A DNA stretch of 18,154 nucleotides from Verrucomicrobiota bacterium. Its GTDB lineage: Bacteria; Verrucomicrobiota; Lentisphaeria; Oligosphaerales; Oligosphaeraceae. Below, piece after piece: positions 6,366-14,242 of this stretch; within the stretch, counting starts at the first letter, position 1; the number at the start of each line of letters is the position of its first letter. The stretch lies in NCBI GenBank assembly GCA_022709995.1, contig JAKLHU010000003.1, positions 1 to 18,154 on the forward strand, written 5' to 3'. A model generated the notes under the pieces. It was not told the DNA's origin, made no database searches, and saw nothing but the letters and a program-made list of their open reading frames with translations. The translations under genes were made by a program, and so were the position numbers.

Positions 6366-7652
6366 TCAGGCCAATATGTCCAGGACGAGGACCCAGTCGT
6401 GGCCCGGGCCGGACGACGGCGGGACGAACAGGGCTTCGCGCTGGTTGAACACGCCAAAGGCGGTTTCCGCGCCGGAGCGCGGGTCGTACCAGGCGGCCCG
6501 GAGGAACGCGGCGTCGAGCCGTTCCGTCGGCAGGCGGATTGGCTGCCCCAGCGGCGTGTAAATGAAGGCGTACTTGTCCCCACGGCCGGCGGCCATGGCG
6601 GCGTTGGCGGCTGTTTCCGGCGGCGCCAGTTCCGGCGCCGGCCGGAACTCGAAGTATGGCCGGGACAGCCGGAGCCGGCGCAGGTTGGCGGCCTGTTCGG
6701 CGCCGGGCCAGCGTAGGGCGTCCCGCCAGGTCGTGACAAAGTGCTCCCTGGGAGCGCGGTTCATGGACCACACGCAGTCGTGGCCGTAGGTGTCGCCGCA
6801 GGCGCCGGCCATGATGTTCCAGTAGGCGTTGGCGCGGACGTCCGCGGCGCTCCAGCGATAGCCGCAGTCTGGCCTCTGGCAGGCGGCGATGCCCTCGTAG
6901 CGGTGTTCCGCGTCCAGGCAGGGCTTGGCCTCGGCGGCGGCCGTGCGCAGGAGCAGTTGCGCCGAATCGAAGCAGGCAAAGCCATGGCTGGACTGGATCG
7001 CGTGGAAATCCAGGTAGTCGCGGTCGGGCACGTCATCAATGGAAGAGCGGTTGCCGCGCGGGTGGAAGGTGATCAGGTGGCTGCCGCCATCGCCCTCGCG
7101 CAGCCCGGCGGCCATGGCGTCGACGATGGCGCGATGCTCGTCGGTTTGCAGTTGGCGGTCGCCGCCCAGCATCCATATCAGGTTGGCGGCGCCGCGGTAG
7201 CGCTGGCCCAGCCAGAGACCATAGGCGCGGGCGTTCGTCGGCGTGAAGATTTCCGGCCCGCGGCCGTGTCCCTGGTTGAATTTGTCCCCCCAGGTCGGCA
7301 GCAGGGCGAGGCGCAGGCCGCGCTGTTCCGCTTCTTGGACGACGAAATCGACGTGGTCCCAGTAGCTGTATTCGCCGCTGGTGTCGGGCGAAGCCGGCCG
7401 GAACACGCCATCGCTGCACGACAACGGGACGCGGCCATAATGGTTGGGCGTGCGCAGGCCGTCGAATTCCGCGAGGGCGACCGTCTGGATGACATTGAAG
7501 CCTTGTTGTTGGCGGACGTCGAGATACTCGCGGGTTTCCTCGCGGCTGAGGGCGTGCAGGAGCTCCCAGGCGGTGTCGCCGAGGTAGAAGAAAGGCTCGC
7601 CGTCCGTTGTCATCAGATAGCGTCGGCCGGGGTGTACTGCCAAGGGTTGCAT
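6366..7652 (-). CDS. Apiosidase-like glycosidase (DUF4038, GH140-type)
   Basis: This 428-residue enzyme matches the DUF4038 apiosidase-like TIM-barrel family. Its N-terminal signature is GEPFFYLGDTAWELLHALS (18-36), followed by GFNVIQTVALAEFDGL (51-66) and LLPTWGDKFN (117-126). LIWMLGGDR (158-166) places D165 as the likely catalytic acid/base. CLDAEHRYEGI (245-255) places E249 (or E253) as the likely nucleophile. The last 80-90 residues form the small beta-domain usual for the family. Characterised relatives (GH140) release apiose-containing chains from pectic rhamnogalacturonan II. There is no signal peptide, suggesting action on imported oligosaccharides. The ATG at 7652 has AGGA ten bases upstream. 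It lies downstream of two small minus-strand frames and is transcribed away from the rhamnosidase-like gene. Family confident, substrate inferred. Confidence 0.85.
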   Translation of the reverse strand: MQPLAVHPGRRYLMTTDGEPFFYLGDTAWELLHALSREETREYLDVRQQQGFNVIQTVALAEFDGLRTPNHYGRVPLSCSDGVFRPASPDTSGEYSYWDHVDFVVQEAEQRGLRLALLPTWGDKFNQGHGRGPEIFTPTNARAYGLWLGQRYRGAANLIWMLGGDRQLQTDEHRAIVDAMAAGLREGDGGSHLITFHPRGNRSSIDDVPDRDYLDFHAIQSSHGFACFDSAQLLLRTAAAEAKPCLDAEHRYEGIAACQRPDCGYRWSAADVRANAYWNIMAGACGDTYGHDCVWSMNRAPREHFVTTWRDALRWPGAEQAANLRRLRLSRPYFEFRPAPELAPPETAANAAMAAGRGDKYAFIYTPLGQPIRLPTERLDAAFLRAAWYDPRSGAETAFGVFNQREALFVPPSSGPGHDWVLVLDILA

Positions 7653-7703
7653 GAGTGGTTTTTCCTGGGGTGGCTATTCGTGCGGTCAAGGCGGTGGCCG
7701 CCG

Positions 7704-7832
7704 TCATTCTTCGTTGGGATCAAGGCCGAGGCGGTCGAACTGTTCCGGCGGGGCGTCATTGTCATGCATTAGGCGGACCATGAGCTGGCGCACGCGGGCC
7801 TCGGCGGCCGGGGCGCGCCGCGGCGTGGTCAG
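7704..7832 (-). CDS. Possible 42-residue small protein with a non-ATG start
   Basis: On the minus strand a frame ending at TGA (7706-7704) reads convincingly as protein. It ends in NDAPPEQFDRLGLDPNEE and has an amphipathic middle (ARVRQLMVRLMHD). The frame is open back into the upstream gene. Possible starts are a CTG at 7832 that overlaps the preceding gene's stop (CTGA), a GTG within the frame, and two later ATGs. None has a Shine-Dalgarno sequence, so expression would need translational coupling to the upstream gene. It lies 51 bases before the apiosidase-like gene. I do not recognise it. The alternative is that it is a decayed remnant or chance frame. Confidence 0.35.
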   Translation of the reverse strand: MTTPRRAPAAEARVRQLMVRLMHDNDAPPEQFDRLGLDPNEE

Positions 7833-8188
7833 CGGCCAGCGTCGGTTTCGATTCTGAGAATTTCCGCGCCGGCGAGGAAAATCCGGCGGTTGTCAGCCGT
7901 GATGAATTCAAAATAGAGGACGGCGCGGAAGGCGAATTCACCGTCCCCGAAGAGGTGGGTGGACTGGTAGTCGCAGTCCTGGAGACATTCTCCGTTTTTC
8001 AGCACGATGGTTACTTTTTTCCCGTGCAGGCGCCGGAAGACGAATTCCGGCGTGGCGGCGGGCTGGGCGAACTGCTCCGGATGGAGACGTTTTTCCAAGA
8101 TTCTCCAAAGGGTGAAAAACACCTTGACGACGACGATCGCGGCGACGATGGCGCCGACAACCAGCAGGAAAGGAAGAAAGTCCATCAT
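7829..8188 (-). CDS. Small membrane-anchored protein with a cytoplasmic beta-domain
   Basis: This 119-residue protein has one strongly hydrophobic N-terminal helix (residues 4-27), then basic residues (RILEKRLH), so the rest should lie in the cytoplasm. Residues 46-115 look like a compact beta-barrel. HGKKVTIVLKNGECLQDCDY (55-74) and RRIFLAGAEILRIE (101-114) have the pattern of an Sm- or SH3-like fold, where a strand with a basic-NG turn begins and an IxxIE strand ends. No family name is certain. The first of two adjacent ATGs, at 8188, has AGGAG nine bases upstream. A longer frame reaches 8296 but lacks a binding site. It is the first gene of the minus-strand cluster, divergent from the rhamnosidase-like gene. 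Confidence 0.7.
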   Translation of the reverse strand: MMDFLPFLLVVGAIVAAIVVVKVFFTLWRILEKRLHPEQFAQPAATPEFVFRRLHGKKVTIVLKNGECLQDCDYQSTHLFGDGEFAFRAVLYFEFITADNRRIFLAGAEILRIETDAGR

Positions 8189-8436
8189 GGCTTGTTCTCC
8201 TGACTTGATGATGCGGCGATTCGTGCCGTTGCGCAAAGGATCCGAATAACGATTGGCCGGCGATCGGCCTTGCCAACGTACGCGCCGGGCTTGCAAAGGC
8301 AGAATGCGCCGGATATAGTTTTCATGTCTGGTGGTGCGGTCCGTTCCCGACGGCGCAACGACGCGCCATCAACTATAGCATCGAATCGGGCCTTCGTCAC
8401 CGTGTTGGCTGAAGCCGGGGAGTGAAAAAGATCATC
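8189..8436. other. Divergent intergenic region with a short inverted repeat
   Basis: This 248-base region lies between the small membrane-protein gene (minus) and the rhamnosidase-like gene (plus), so it should carry promoters for both. A perfect 5-bp inverted repeat, GGCCG (8255-8259) and CGGCC (8265-8269) around GCGAT, could be an operator half-site pair or a small hairpin. No convincing -35/-10 pair was found. No gene is evident. Confidence 0.35.
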
Positions 8437-10473
8437 ATGCCAGAAAAGCAGCGGTCGTTTGTCGGGAAGTGGATCACGTCGGAGCGTTTCTGCGACTTGT
8501 CGCCGGTGAACGTGTTTCACCGGCAGCTGGATGTCCGGGCCCGGCCGGCAGTCGAGCCGATTCTCCAGAACCGGCATGTCCTTTTCCGGCGGCAGTTCGA
8601 GCTTCCGGCCGCCGCTTGCACCGAAATCTTCATCACGGCGGACGACTACTACAAGCTTTACGTCAACGGCGTGTTTGTCAACCAGGGGCCGACCGCGTCC
8701 TACGCGTTCCACTATTGGTACAACCGGATTGATCTCTCCGCCTATGTGCGCCCGGGCCGCAACACCATCGCCGTGCACACCTACTACCAGGGCCTGGTCA
8801 ATCGCGTCTGGGTCAGCGGGGACAGCCAGCACGGCCTGCTCCTCGACGTCGTGGCCGACGGCCAGGTGGTCCTGGGTTCGGACGAGACTTTCCGGCAGCA
8901 TGAGCACACCGGCTTTCTGGCTGCCGGCAAGGCCGGCTACGACACCCAGTTCCTGGAACGCTACGACGCCAACGCGCCTGAAGTCGGCTTCGAACAGCCC
9001 GGCTTCGACGACTCGTCGTGGCGGCCGGCCTGCGTCCGGAAGCTGGCGCCGTATCGCGTCTTTGAACAGCCGTCGCGCCAGCTCGAGTTCGAGGATGTCG
9101 CGCCGGCCGCCATGACCCGGCACGGGAACACGGTCCGCGTCGACTTCGGCGGCATTTACGTCGGCAGTCTGAAGTTGCGCGTCCGCGGCCGGCCGGGCGA
9201 CGAGGTGGTGATGCGTTTCGGGCAGGAGCTGAATGACGACGGTTCGGCCCGCCATCGGCTCCGGGCCAACTGCGTGTACGAGGAATACCTGGTCCTTTCC
9301 GGCCACTGGGACGCGTTGAACCAGTTTGACTACAAATCATTTCGACATGTCGACCTGGAACTGCCAGCGGGGGCCGAGCTGGACGAAGCGTCCGTCGCCC
9401 TGGCGGCGCGGCATTATCCGTTTGCGTTGCGGGCGGCGTGCCGCTACCGGGACGAGGCCTCGCAAGCCATCTGGAAGCTGTGCGTCGACACCCTGCATTA
9501 CGGCGTCCAGGAGGTCATCCAGGACTGCATGGAACGCGAAAAGGGCTATTATCTCGGCGACGGCTGCTACAGCCTGCTGACCTTCTGCCTGCTGAACCGC
9601 GACTTCGCCCTCTGTGAAAAATTCTTTGACGACTTTTTGCGGACGTCGTTCATCAACCGGGGGCTGATGACATGCTACGGCTGTTCGATGATGCAGGAGA
9701 TCGCGGAGTATCCGCTTATCATGATGGCGTTGCTTTTGGCCTACAGCTCGCAGACCGGCAATCTGGACTTCATTCGTCCGCGCTTCGCCGCCTTTGCCGA
9801 TATCCTCGACTTCTATCGCGAACAGTACGCGGAAAGCGACGGGCTGCTGAGCCATCTTGACAAGTGGTGCGTGGTGGAATGGCCGAGGAACATGCGCGAC
9901 GGCTATGACGTCGACTTGACCGAAGGCAAGGTCTGCCGCGTCAAGCACAATGTCATCAACGCCTACTACATCGGCGCGGTCAAGTGCCTGAACAAGATCG
10001 CGGGGCAGCTCGGCCTAGCGCCCTGTGGCGACGCCGAGGCGCTGCAGAAGGCCTTTGCCGAGGCGTTTTATCTGCCTGGGCAAAGCGCCTTCCGGGACAG
10101 CGTCGAGTCCGACCATGTCAGCTTGGCGGGCAACGCGATCGCGTACTTTTTCGAATTGTTCCCGGATCCGGCGGCGGGCAAGCAGACCATCCTGGCCATG
10201 GTGCGGGAAAAACGACTGACGCAGAGCCTGTTCTTTGTCACCTTCCCGTTGTTCTGCGGCCTGCTTCGGGACGGTGAGGGCGAACTGGTGCATGACTTGC
10301 TGACGGACCGGAACGCGTGGCTGAACATGCTGGGGGAAGGCGCGACTAGGACCTTCGAGGGCTGGAGCCGCGATCTGAAATGGAACACGTCGCTCTTCCA
10401 TCTGACCCTCAGCTATGGCGCCGCCTTCCTGACCGATTGGGACATCCCCGCAACCTTCAATTTCAGGACGTGA
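8437..10473 (+). CDS. Alpha-L-rhamnosidase-like glycosidase (GH78 type)
   Basis: This 678-residue protein follows the GH78 plan. An N-terminal beta-sandwich carries ADDYYKLYVNGVFVNQGP (about 68-85), the fold and motif of the rhamnosidase N-terminal domain. A second beta-domain lies near 200-310, with VDFGGIYVGSLKLRVRG. From about 330 a six-hairpin alpha/alpha barrel begins. The catalytic loop is DCMEREKGYYLGDG (363-376), equivalent to the family's DCPxREKxGWxxD variant, so E368 is the likely general acid. The usual proline is replaced by methionine. The end, RDLKWNTSLFHLTLS, matches the family's closing motif. There is no signal peptide, so it is probably cytoplasmic. An in-frame GTG at 8422 touches the GGGGAG site (8417-8422), so the ATG at 8437, 14 bases beyond it, is preferred. 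Relatives cleave terminal rhamnose; specificity is unproven. Confidence 0.8.
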   Translation: MPEKQRSFVGKWITSERFCDLSPVNVFHRQLDVRARPAVEPILQNRHVLFRRQFELPAAACTEIFITADDYYKLYVNGVFVNQGPTASYAFHYWYNRIDLSAYVRPGRNTIAVHTYYQGLVNRVWVSGDSQHGLLLDVVADGQVVLGSDETFRQHEHTGFLAAGKAGYDTQFLERYDANAPEVGFEQPGFDDSSWRPACVRKLAPYRVFEQPSRQLEFEDVAPAAMTRHGNTVRVDFGGIYVGSLKLRVRGRPGDEVVMRFGQELNDDGSARHRLRANCVYEEYLVLSGHWDALNQFDYKSFRHVDLELPAGAELDEASVALAARHYPFALRAACRYRDEASQAIWKLCVDTLHYGVQEVIQDCMEREKGYYLGDGCYSLLTFCLLNRDFALCEKFFDDFLRTSFINRGLMTCYGCSMMQEIAEYPLIMMALLLAYSSQTGNLDFIRPRFAAFADILDFYREQYAESDGLLSHLDKWCVVEWPRNMRDGYDVDLTEGKVCRVKHNVINAYYIGAVKCLNKIAGQLGLAPCGDAEALQKAFAEAFYLPGQSAFRDSVESDHVSLAGNAIAYFFELFPDPAAGKQTILAMVREKRLTQSLFFVTFPLFCGLLRDGEGELVHDLLTDRNAWLNMLGEGATRTFEGWSRDLKWNTSLFHLTLSYGAAFLTDWDIPATFNFRT

Positions 10474-10632
10474 CGGTCGCTTTTGCCAGGGCAGGCGCCG
10501 CTCAAGGATGGGCAGTCGCCGCCCGCGACGCGCGCAATTTGGTCGGGAAGTTGCCGCCCGTCGATTTGCCTTGCATGGGTTCCCGGCTTAAACTATCTGG
10601 CGGCAGGTAAAGGGGCGAGCCTCCCGAAAGCC

Positions 10633-10672
10633 AAAAAGCCGCAGTGAAATCGGCTGATTCCTCTGCGGCTTT
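10633..10672 (-). terminator. Rho-independent terminator of the tRNA-Gly gene
   Basis: On the minus strand a perfect 10-bp stem, AAAGCCGCAG (10672-10663) pairing with CTGCGGCTTT (10644-10635), encloses an 18-base loop and runs into TTTTT. It starts 10 bases after the encoded CCA end of the tRNA. The plus-strand reading ends in CTTTGG, so it could only weakly stop transcripts from the rhamnosidase-like gene, which ends about 160 bases before it. Confidence 0.75.
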
Positions 10673-10681
10673 GGTAGTTGC

Positions 10682-10755
10682 TGGAGCGGGTGATGGGAAT
10701 CGAACCCACATCATCGGCTTGGAAGGCCGAAGCATTACCACTATGCTACACCCGC
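10682..10755 (-). tRNA. tRNA-Gly(TCC)
   Basis: The minus strand folds as a complete cloverleaf of 74 nt including an encoded CCA. The acceptor stem is GCGGGTG (10755-10749) pairing with CACCCGC (10692-10686). The anticodon stem is TCGGC/GCCGA around the loop CTTCCAA, giving anticodon TCC at 10723-10721, which reads GGA and GGG glycine codons. The T-arm contains GGGTTCGATTCCC. The discriminator base is T, followed by CCA at 10684-10682. A single tRNA, with its own -10 box and terminator, stands alone between two plus-strand genes. No integrase or duplicated 3' end marks it as a used attachment site in this window. Confidence 0.97.
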
Positions 10756-10766
10756 ATGGTGACAAA

Positions 10767-10774
10767 AGTATACT
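10767..10774. promoter_or_regulatory. Palindromic -10 box (AGTATACT) upstream of tRNA-Gly
   Basis: On the minus strand TATACT (10772-10767) sits 11 bases before the first tRNA base, a good place for a -10 element. A possible -35, TTGCAA, lies 21 bases further up, which is too far for a standard spacer. The box is part of the perfect palindrome AGTATACT, so TATACT is also present on the plus strand at 10769-10774, 27 bases before the hydrolase ATG. Confidence 0.5.
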
Positions 10775-10801
10775 GTAGTTCTTCATGAAAAAGTTGCAAC
10801 A

Positions 10802-11656
10802 ATGGACGTTCAAAAAAAAGTGACATTGGCGCCGGGCGCCTGGCGCCTGGCCGAGCAGGCCGGGTCTGGTTTTCCGGCCGGTGTGCGCCGTCTGGACTAC
10901 CAGAGTCCGGCGGATGGCGCGGACGACTGGGCCTTGCTGAAAACGCCGGCGCCGGGCGTGTCGACCTGGCTGGTCTGCATCCACGGCCACGGCTCCCGCG
11001 GCAACCAGCTCTACATCCGGCCCGATCTGCAGAAATTCTGGCTGCCGAGGTATCTTGAGCGCGGCTATGGCATCCTGACCCCGACCCTGCGCGGCAACGC
11101 CTGGATGGGACCGGCCGCCGTCACCGACCTGGACGCCTTGCTCAATTTCCTGCGTCAGGAATTCCAGGCGAAGAAGTTCCTGTTTGAATCCGGGTCCATG
11201 GGCGGGACCAGCAATCTCATTTATGCCGGCCTGCGGCCGGAAAATGTCGCCGGGGCGTCGGCGCGCGGGGCCGTGACCGATTTGGCCGCCTATCACGCGT
11301 TTTGCCGCCGCCGGGCCGGTGTCGGGATCTTGCAGGAGATCGCCGACAGCCTGGAAACGCATTACGGCGGCACGCCCGTCCAGCAGCCGGACGTGTATTG
11401 GGCGCATTCGCCGGTCAACCAGACCAAAAGATTGCAGAACATGCCGATTTTTCTGGCGCACGGCACGGCTGACCCGATCATGCCGGTCAGCCAGACCCGC
11501 GCTTTTGCCGCGGTGCTGGCGGAGAACCCGCGGTTTGCGTATGTCGAGGTTCCCGGCGGCGGGCATGACTCGCCGCTGAGCCTCGGTTATCTGCCGGCGA
11601 CAGGCGACCCGGCGGCGGCAGTCTTTCAAGCGTTGAATTGGATTGACCAGGAATAA
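10802..11656 (+). CDS. Alpha/beta-hydrolase (serine esterase or S9-like peptidase)
   Basis: This 284-residue protein has the alpha/beta-hydrolase fold. The oxyanion-hole segment is CIHGHGSRGNQ (59-69). The nucleophile elbow GSMGG (131-135) gives S132, and the acid is D224 in HGTADPIMP. The histidine is H255 in PGGGHDS. The spacing of this triad fits the S9 prolyl-oligopeptidase/esterase superfamily, without the N-terminal propeller. It lacks a signal peptide. The substrate is unknown; deacylation of sugars would suit the neighbourhood but is not shown. No clear Shine-Dalgarno precedes the ATG at 10802, and the 5' leader must be short because the tRNA gene lies only 46 bases upstream. The downstream SGNH gene appears to have its own promoter, located at the end of this gene. 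Confidence 0.85.
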   Translation: MDVQKKVTLAPGAWRLAEQAGSGFPAGVRRLDYQSPADGADDWALLKTPAPGVSTWLVCIHGHGSRGNQLYIRPDLQKFWLPRYLERGYGILTPTLRGNAWMGPAAVTDLDALLNFLRQEFQAKKFLFESGSMGGTSNLIYAGLRPENVAGASARGAVTDLAAYHAFCRRRAGVGILQEIADSLETHYGGTPVQQPDVYWAHSPVNQTKRLQNMPIFLAHGTADPIMPVSQTRAFAAVLAENPRFAYVEVPGGGHDSPLSLGYLPATGDPAAAVFQALNWIDQE

Positions 11657-11671
11657 TTCTGTATTTATATT
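11643..11671 (+). promoter_or_regulatory. Sigma-70-type promoter for the SGNH hydrolase gene
   Basis: TTGACC (11643-11648) and TATATT (11666-11671) are separated by exactly 17 bases. Each matches the consensus at five of six positions, the best promoter match in the window. It overlaps the last codons of the upstream hydrolase gene. A start near 11679 would give a leader of about 40 bases that includes the ribosome binding site at 11704-11707. Confidence 0.6.
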
Positions 11672-11718
11672 GGGACCTATACTGGCCGGAAGGCCGTCAG
11701 CGAGAGGAACCGTGTGTC

Positions 11719-14214
11719 ATGATGAATACCGTTAGGCAGTTGTGCTGCGCCTGTGCCCTGTCGGCGCCGTTGGCGGCGGGGCTGGCGGTTGCCGGAGACA
11801 ATCTGTTGCAGAATCCCGGCTTTGAATTCCATGCTTTTGTCAACCACCGCGAGGGCAAAGCCGTCAGCTATACGGGCAATACCGTGGCTTTCTGGCGGCA
11901 TGGCGACTATGGCGATATCACGGTGACCCGCGAATCCCAGGTCGCCGTCGAAAAGAGGCCGCCGTACTCCGTCCACAACCTGGTCTCCATCCGCCCCGGG
12001 AAAAAGCTCTGGCAGTTCATTCCGCTGCCGTCGGCCAGTTTGGCGCATGGAGACGCGGTCGAGCTGGCGGTTGCCGGCTGGCAGTCGGCGGCCGGCGCTC
12101 TGCAAGTGTCCGTCGTCCTGTTGAAGATCGACAGCGAGGACGGCACGTGGAAGCCGGCCGACTTCGGCTATGCCGACCAGCGCGACTTCCCCCGGCATGC
12201 CCGCGGCGAATTCGTCGCGGCCCGCCGTCATGACCAGGTCGCCGCCGAAGCCGGCGCCGTCGAAGTCCACTTGCGGGACGTGGTCGTGGAAGGGCGCTTC
12301 CACCAGGACAACGTCTCGCGCAGCGAAGACATGAACACCATTGCGCTCCAGGTCGAGATCGCCAACGTCAGCGCCGACGCCGAGGTGCTGGCCTGGGCGC
12401 CGTGCCTGACCCGGGCCGGCCAGGGGCCGGAACGGATTACCGGCGTCGTCGCATCGCAGCGCCCCATGGATCCGGCCTTCCGGCATCTTCCCCGCACCAT
12501 CCAGAAGCTGTGGAAAGGCGAGGCGATTCACATCCTGCTCATGGGCAGCAGCATCGACCGCGGCAGCGCCAACCCGCCGATGTACTTGTATGACGAGGAC
12601 CCGCAGTCGCCGACCTTCAAGCAGCCCTTGTCCGAACGCTTGTTCGAGGCTGAGAAGGCCGGGCGGCCCGACCTGGCCGGCTACTATGGCTGGTGGCAGC
12701 ACTACTTCTCCTACGCCGGCCGTCTGCGGCTGGAACTGATGCGGCGGTTCAACCTGCCCGTCGAGAAGATCTGCCTCAATTTCATGGCCTGCGACGGCTC
12801 GTGCATCGGCGAAGCCACCTCCGGCCTGGCCGAATACTGCTCGCTGAGCATCCCGCCGAGTCCCGGCGAAAACGGCTACCCGGAGGGCGGCGACTGGAAG
12901 ACGCTCCACCCGGAATTGTTCTCCCGGCCCGGCGGCCACGGCCCGGACCTGGTGATCTATGGCTCCGGCGCCAATGAAAAAACGGACACGCCGGATGAAA
13001 TCGCGCCCCTGGAGGCGTCCATCCGCTGGATACAGCGTCATTACCCGCAGGCGGAATTCCTGTTCTGCATGTTTCAGAACAAAGGCGGCTACACGCCGAA
13101 TCCGGGCGATTTGCAGGCGTTGGCCCTGCGCTACCAGATTCCGTTCATGGACTACGGCAAGCTCGGCGACGATGTGACGCGCTGGTGCAACCGCTATGCC
13201 CTGGTGCCGAGCGACGGCCACCCCCAGGCCGCCGCCCACTACCTGTGGTTCCACGCCCTGTCGCAAGCCTTTGAATGCTGGGACCCGGCGCCATCCGGCG
13301 TGGTTCAGCTGCGCTTGCCGGAGCGCATCCACCCCAACACCATCGGCTGGGAAGGCGAAATCAGGACTTATCAGGGCGATTCGCCGCGCCTCAAGGGCAA
13401 TATGGCCGTCCTGGAAGACACCGCCTTGAACTGCTGGGCAAGTTGTGCCGACAAGACCTTGAAGGCGTTTGTCAATGGCGAAACGGCAGTCGGCTCGGTT
13501 CGGACCGGGGCGAGCAGCCGCAATATCCGCAATTCGACTTTCCGGTGGGGCCGGGGCCGCCTCGGCGACCGGCAGATTCTGGAGCTGGTCGGCGAGCAGG
13601 CCAAGCTCACCGCCATCGACCTCAAGGTGGTGAACGGCCGGCGGTTCTATCCATCGAGCCATCCCGCCCTGGAGCACGCCGGCCTTGGCCGTGAGGAGTG
13701 GTCGTCGGCCTGGGGAGCGCCGTATGGCGAGGACGCGCTGATCGTGCCGCCCGGGCAGACGGTTGAACTGACCGCCGCCGCGACCGACTTTTCCGTCGCC
13801 TATGTGGATCATGTCAATGGCGGGACTTTGGCGGTGCTGGTCGACGGCCAGGAACGGCTGCGGACCGCGACCGACGTGCCCTTTGCCGACCAGGACGGCC
13901 GCCTGCATTTCATGGAAAATCGCCAGGGCATCCGCGACCTGCCGTTCGGGCTGCATACGGTCCGGCTCACTGCCGAGGGCAATCCCGTGCGCCTGCTGGG
14001 CATCTACACCTACGACACCAGGGCCAATCTGCAGCAGGAGCGCCGGGTGGCCGGCCTGGCCGCCGCGGGCGAGACCATCGTGTTCGAGCCGCCCTTCCGG
14101 GCTCGTCCGGTCATCCTGTGCTCCGACGGCCTGCAGGCCCCCCTCGCCACCATTCGTCCCGAAAGCGCGACCTTTGCGGGACAGGCAGGGACTTTCCTGG
14201 CTATCGGCGAATGA
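11719..14214 (+). CDS. Large secreted SGNH/GDSL-type hydrolase with accessory beta-domains
   Basis: This 831-residue exported protein has a signal peptide (residues 1-26, ending LAVAG). Residues 27 to about 230 form a jelly roll of carbohydrate-binding type, starting LLQNPGFEF. The SGNH catalytic domain spans roughly 268-520. Block I is ILLMGSSID with nucleophile S278, where GSS replaces the classical GDS. Block II is probably CDGSCIGEATSG around G364. Block III is YGSGANE with N419, and block V is SDGHP with D499 and H501. About 300 further residues form beta-rich domains, at 530-640 and 680-831. SGNH enzymes of this build usually deacetylate polysaccharides. The ATG at 11719 has GAGG 11 bases upstream; an adjacent ATG at 11722 is possible. 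C9, C10 and C12 in the signal region could suggest lipidation, but no lipobox is clear. Confidence 0.8.
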   Translation: MMNTVRQLCCACALSAPLAAGLAVAGDNLLQNPGFEFHAFVNHREGKAVSYTGNTVAFWRHGDYGDITVTRESQVAVEKRPPYSVHNLVSIRPGKKLWQFIPLPSASLAHGDAVELAVAGWQSAAGALQVSVVLLKIDSEDGTWKPADFGYADQRDFPRHARGEFVAARRHDQVAAEAGAVEVHLRDVVVEGRFHQDNVSRSEDMNTIALQVEIANVSADAEVLAWAPCLTRAGQGPERITGVVASQRPMDPAFRHLPRTIQKLWKGEAIHILLMGSSIDRGSANPPMYLYDEDPQSPTFKQPLSERLFEAEKAGRPDLAGYYGWWQHYFSYAGRLRLELMRRFNLPVEKICLNFMACDGSCIGEATSGLAEYCSLSIPPSPGENGYPEGGDWKTLHPELFSRPGGHGPDLVIYGSGANEKTDTPDEIAPLEASIRWIQRHYPQAEFLFCMFQNKGGYTPNPGDLQALALRYQIPFMDYGKLGDDVTRWCNRYALVPSDGHPQAAAHYLWFHALSQAFECWDPAPSGVVQLRLPERIHPNTIGWEGEIRTYQGDSPRLKGNMAVLEDTALNCWASCADKTLKAFVNGETAVGSVRTGASSRNIRNSTFRWGRGRLGDRQILELVGEQAKLTAIDLKVVNGRRFYPSSHPALEHAGLGREEWSSAWGAPYGEDALIVPPGQTVELTAAATDFSVAYVDHVNGGTLAVLVDGQERLRTATDVPFADQDGRLHFMENRQGIRDLPFGLHTVRLTAEGNPVRLLGIYTYDTRANLQQERRVAGLAAAGETIVFEPPFRARPVILCSDGLQAPLATIRPESATFAGQAGTFLAIGE

Positions 14215-14242
14215 CCGGCCCCTTGGCACCAAGAAGAAAAGA

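Noticed and set aside
6741..7772. A 343-codon plus-strand frame opposite the apiosidase-like gene
   Set aside because: Antisense shadow with Val/Ala/Gly-rich composition; the minus strand shows family motifs and a ribosome binding site.
8422..8424. GTG start for the rhamnosidase-like gene
   Set aside because: It overlaps the only plausible ribosome binding site (GGGGAG ending at 8422), so the ATG at 8437 is the better start.
10682..10755. tRNA-Gly as an attachment site of an integrated element
   Set aside because: No integrase, no repeated 3' end of the tRNA and no change in gene type beside it are visible in this window.
10502..11629. A 375-codon minus-strand frame spanning the tRNA and the alpha/beta hydrolase
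   Set aside because: It runs straight through the tRNA-Gly gene and its terminator and is antisense to a gene with a clear catalytic triad.
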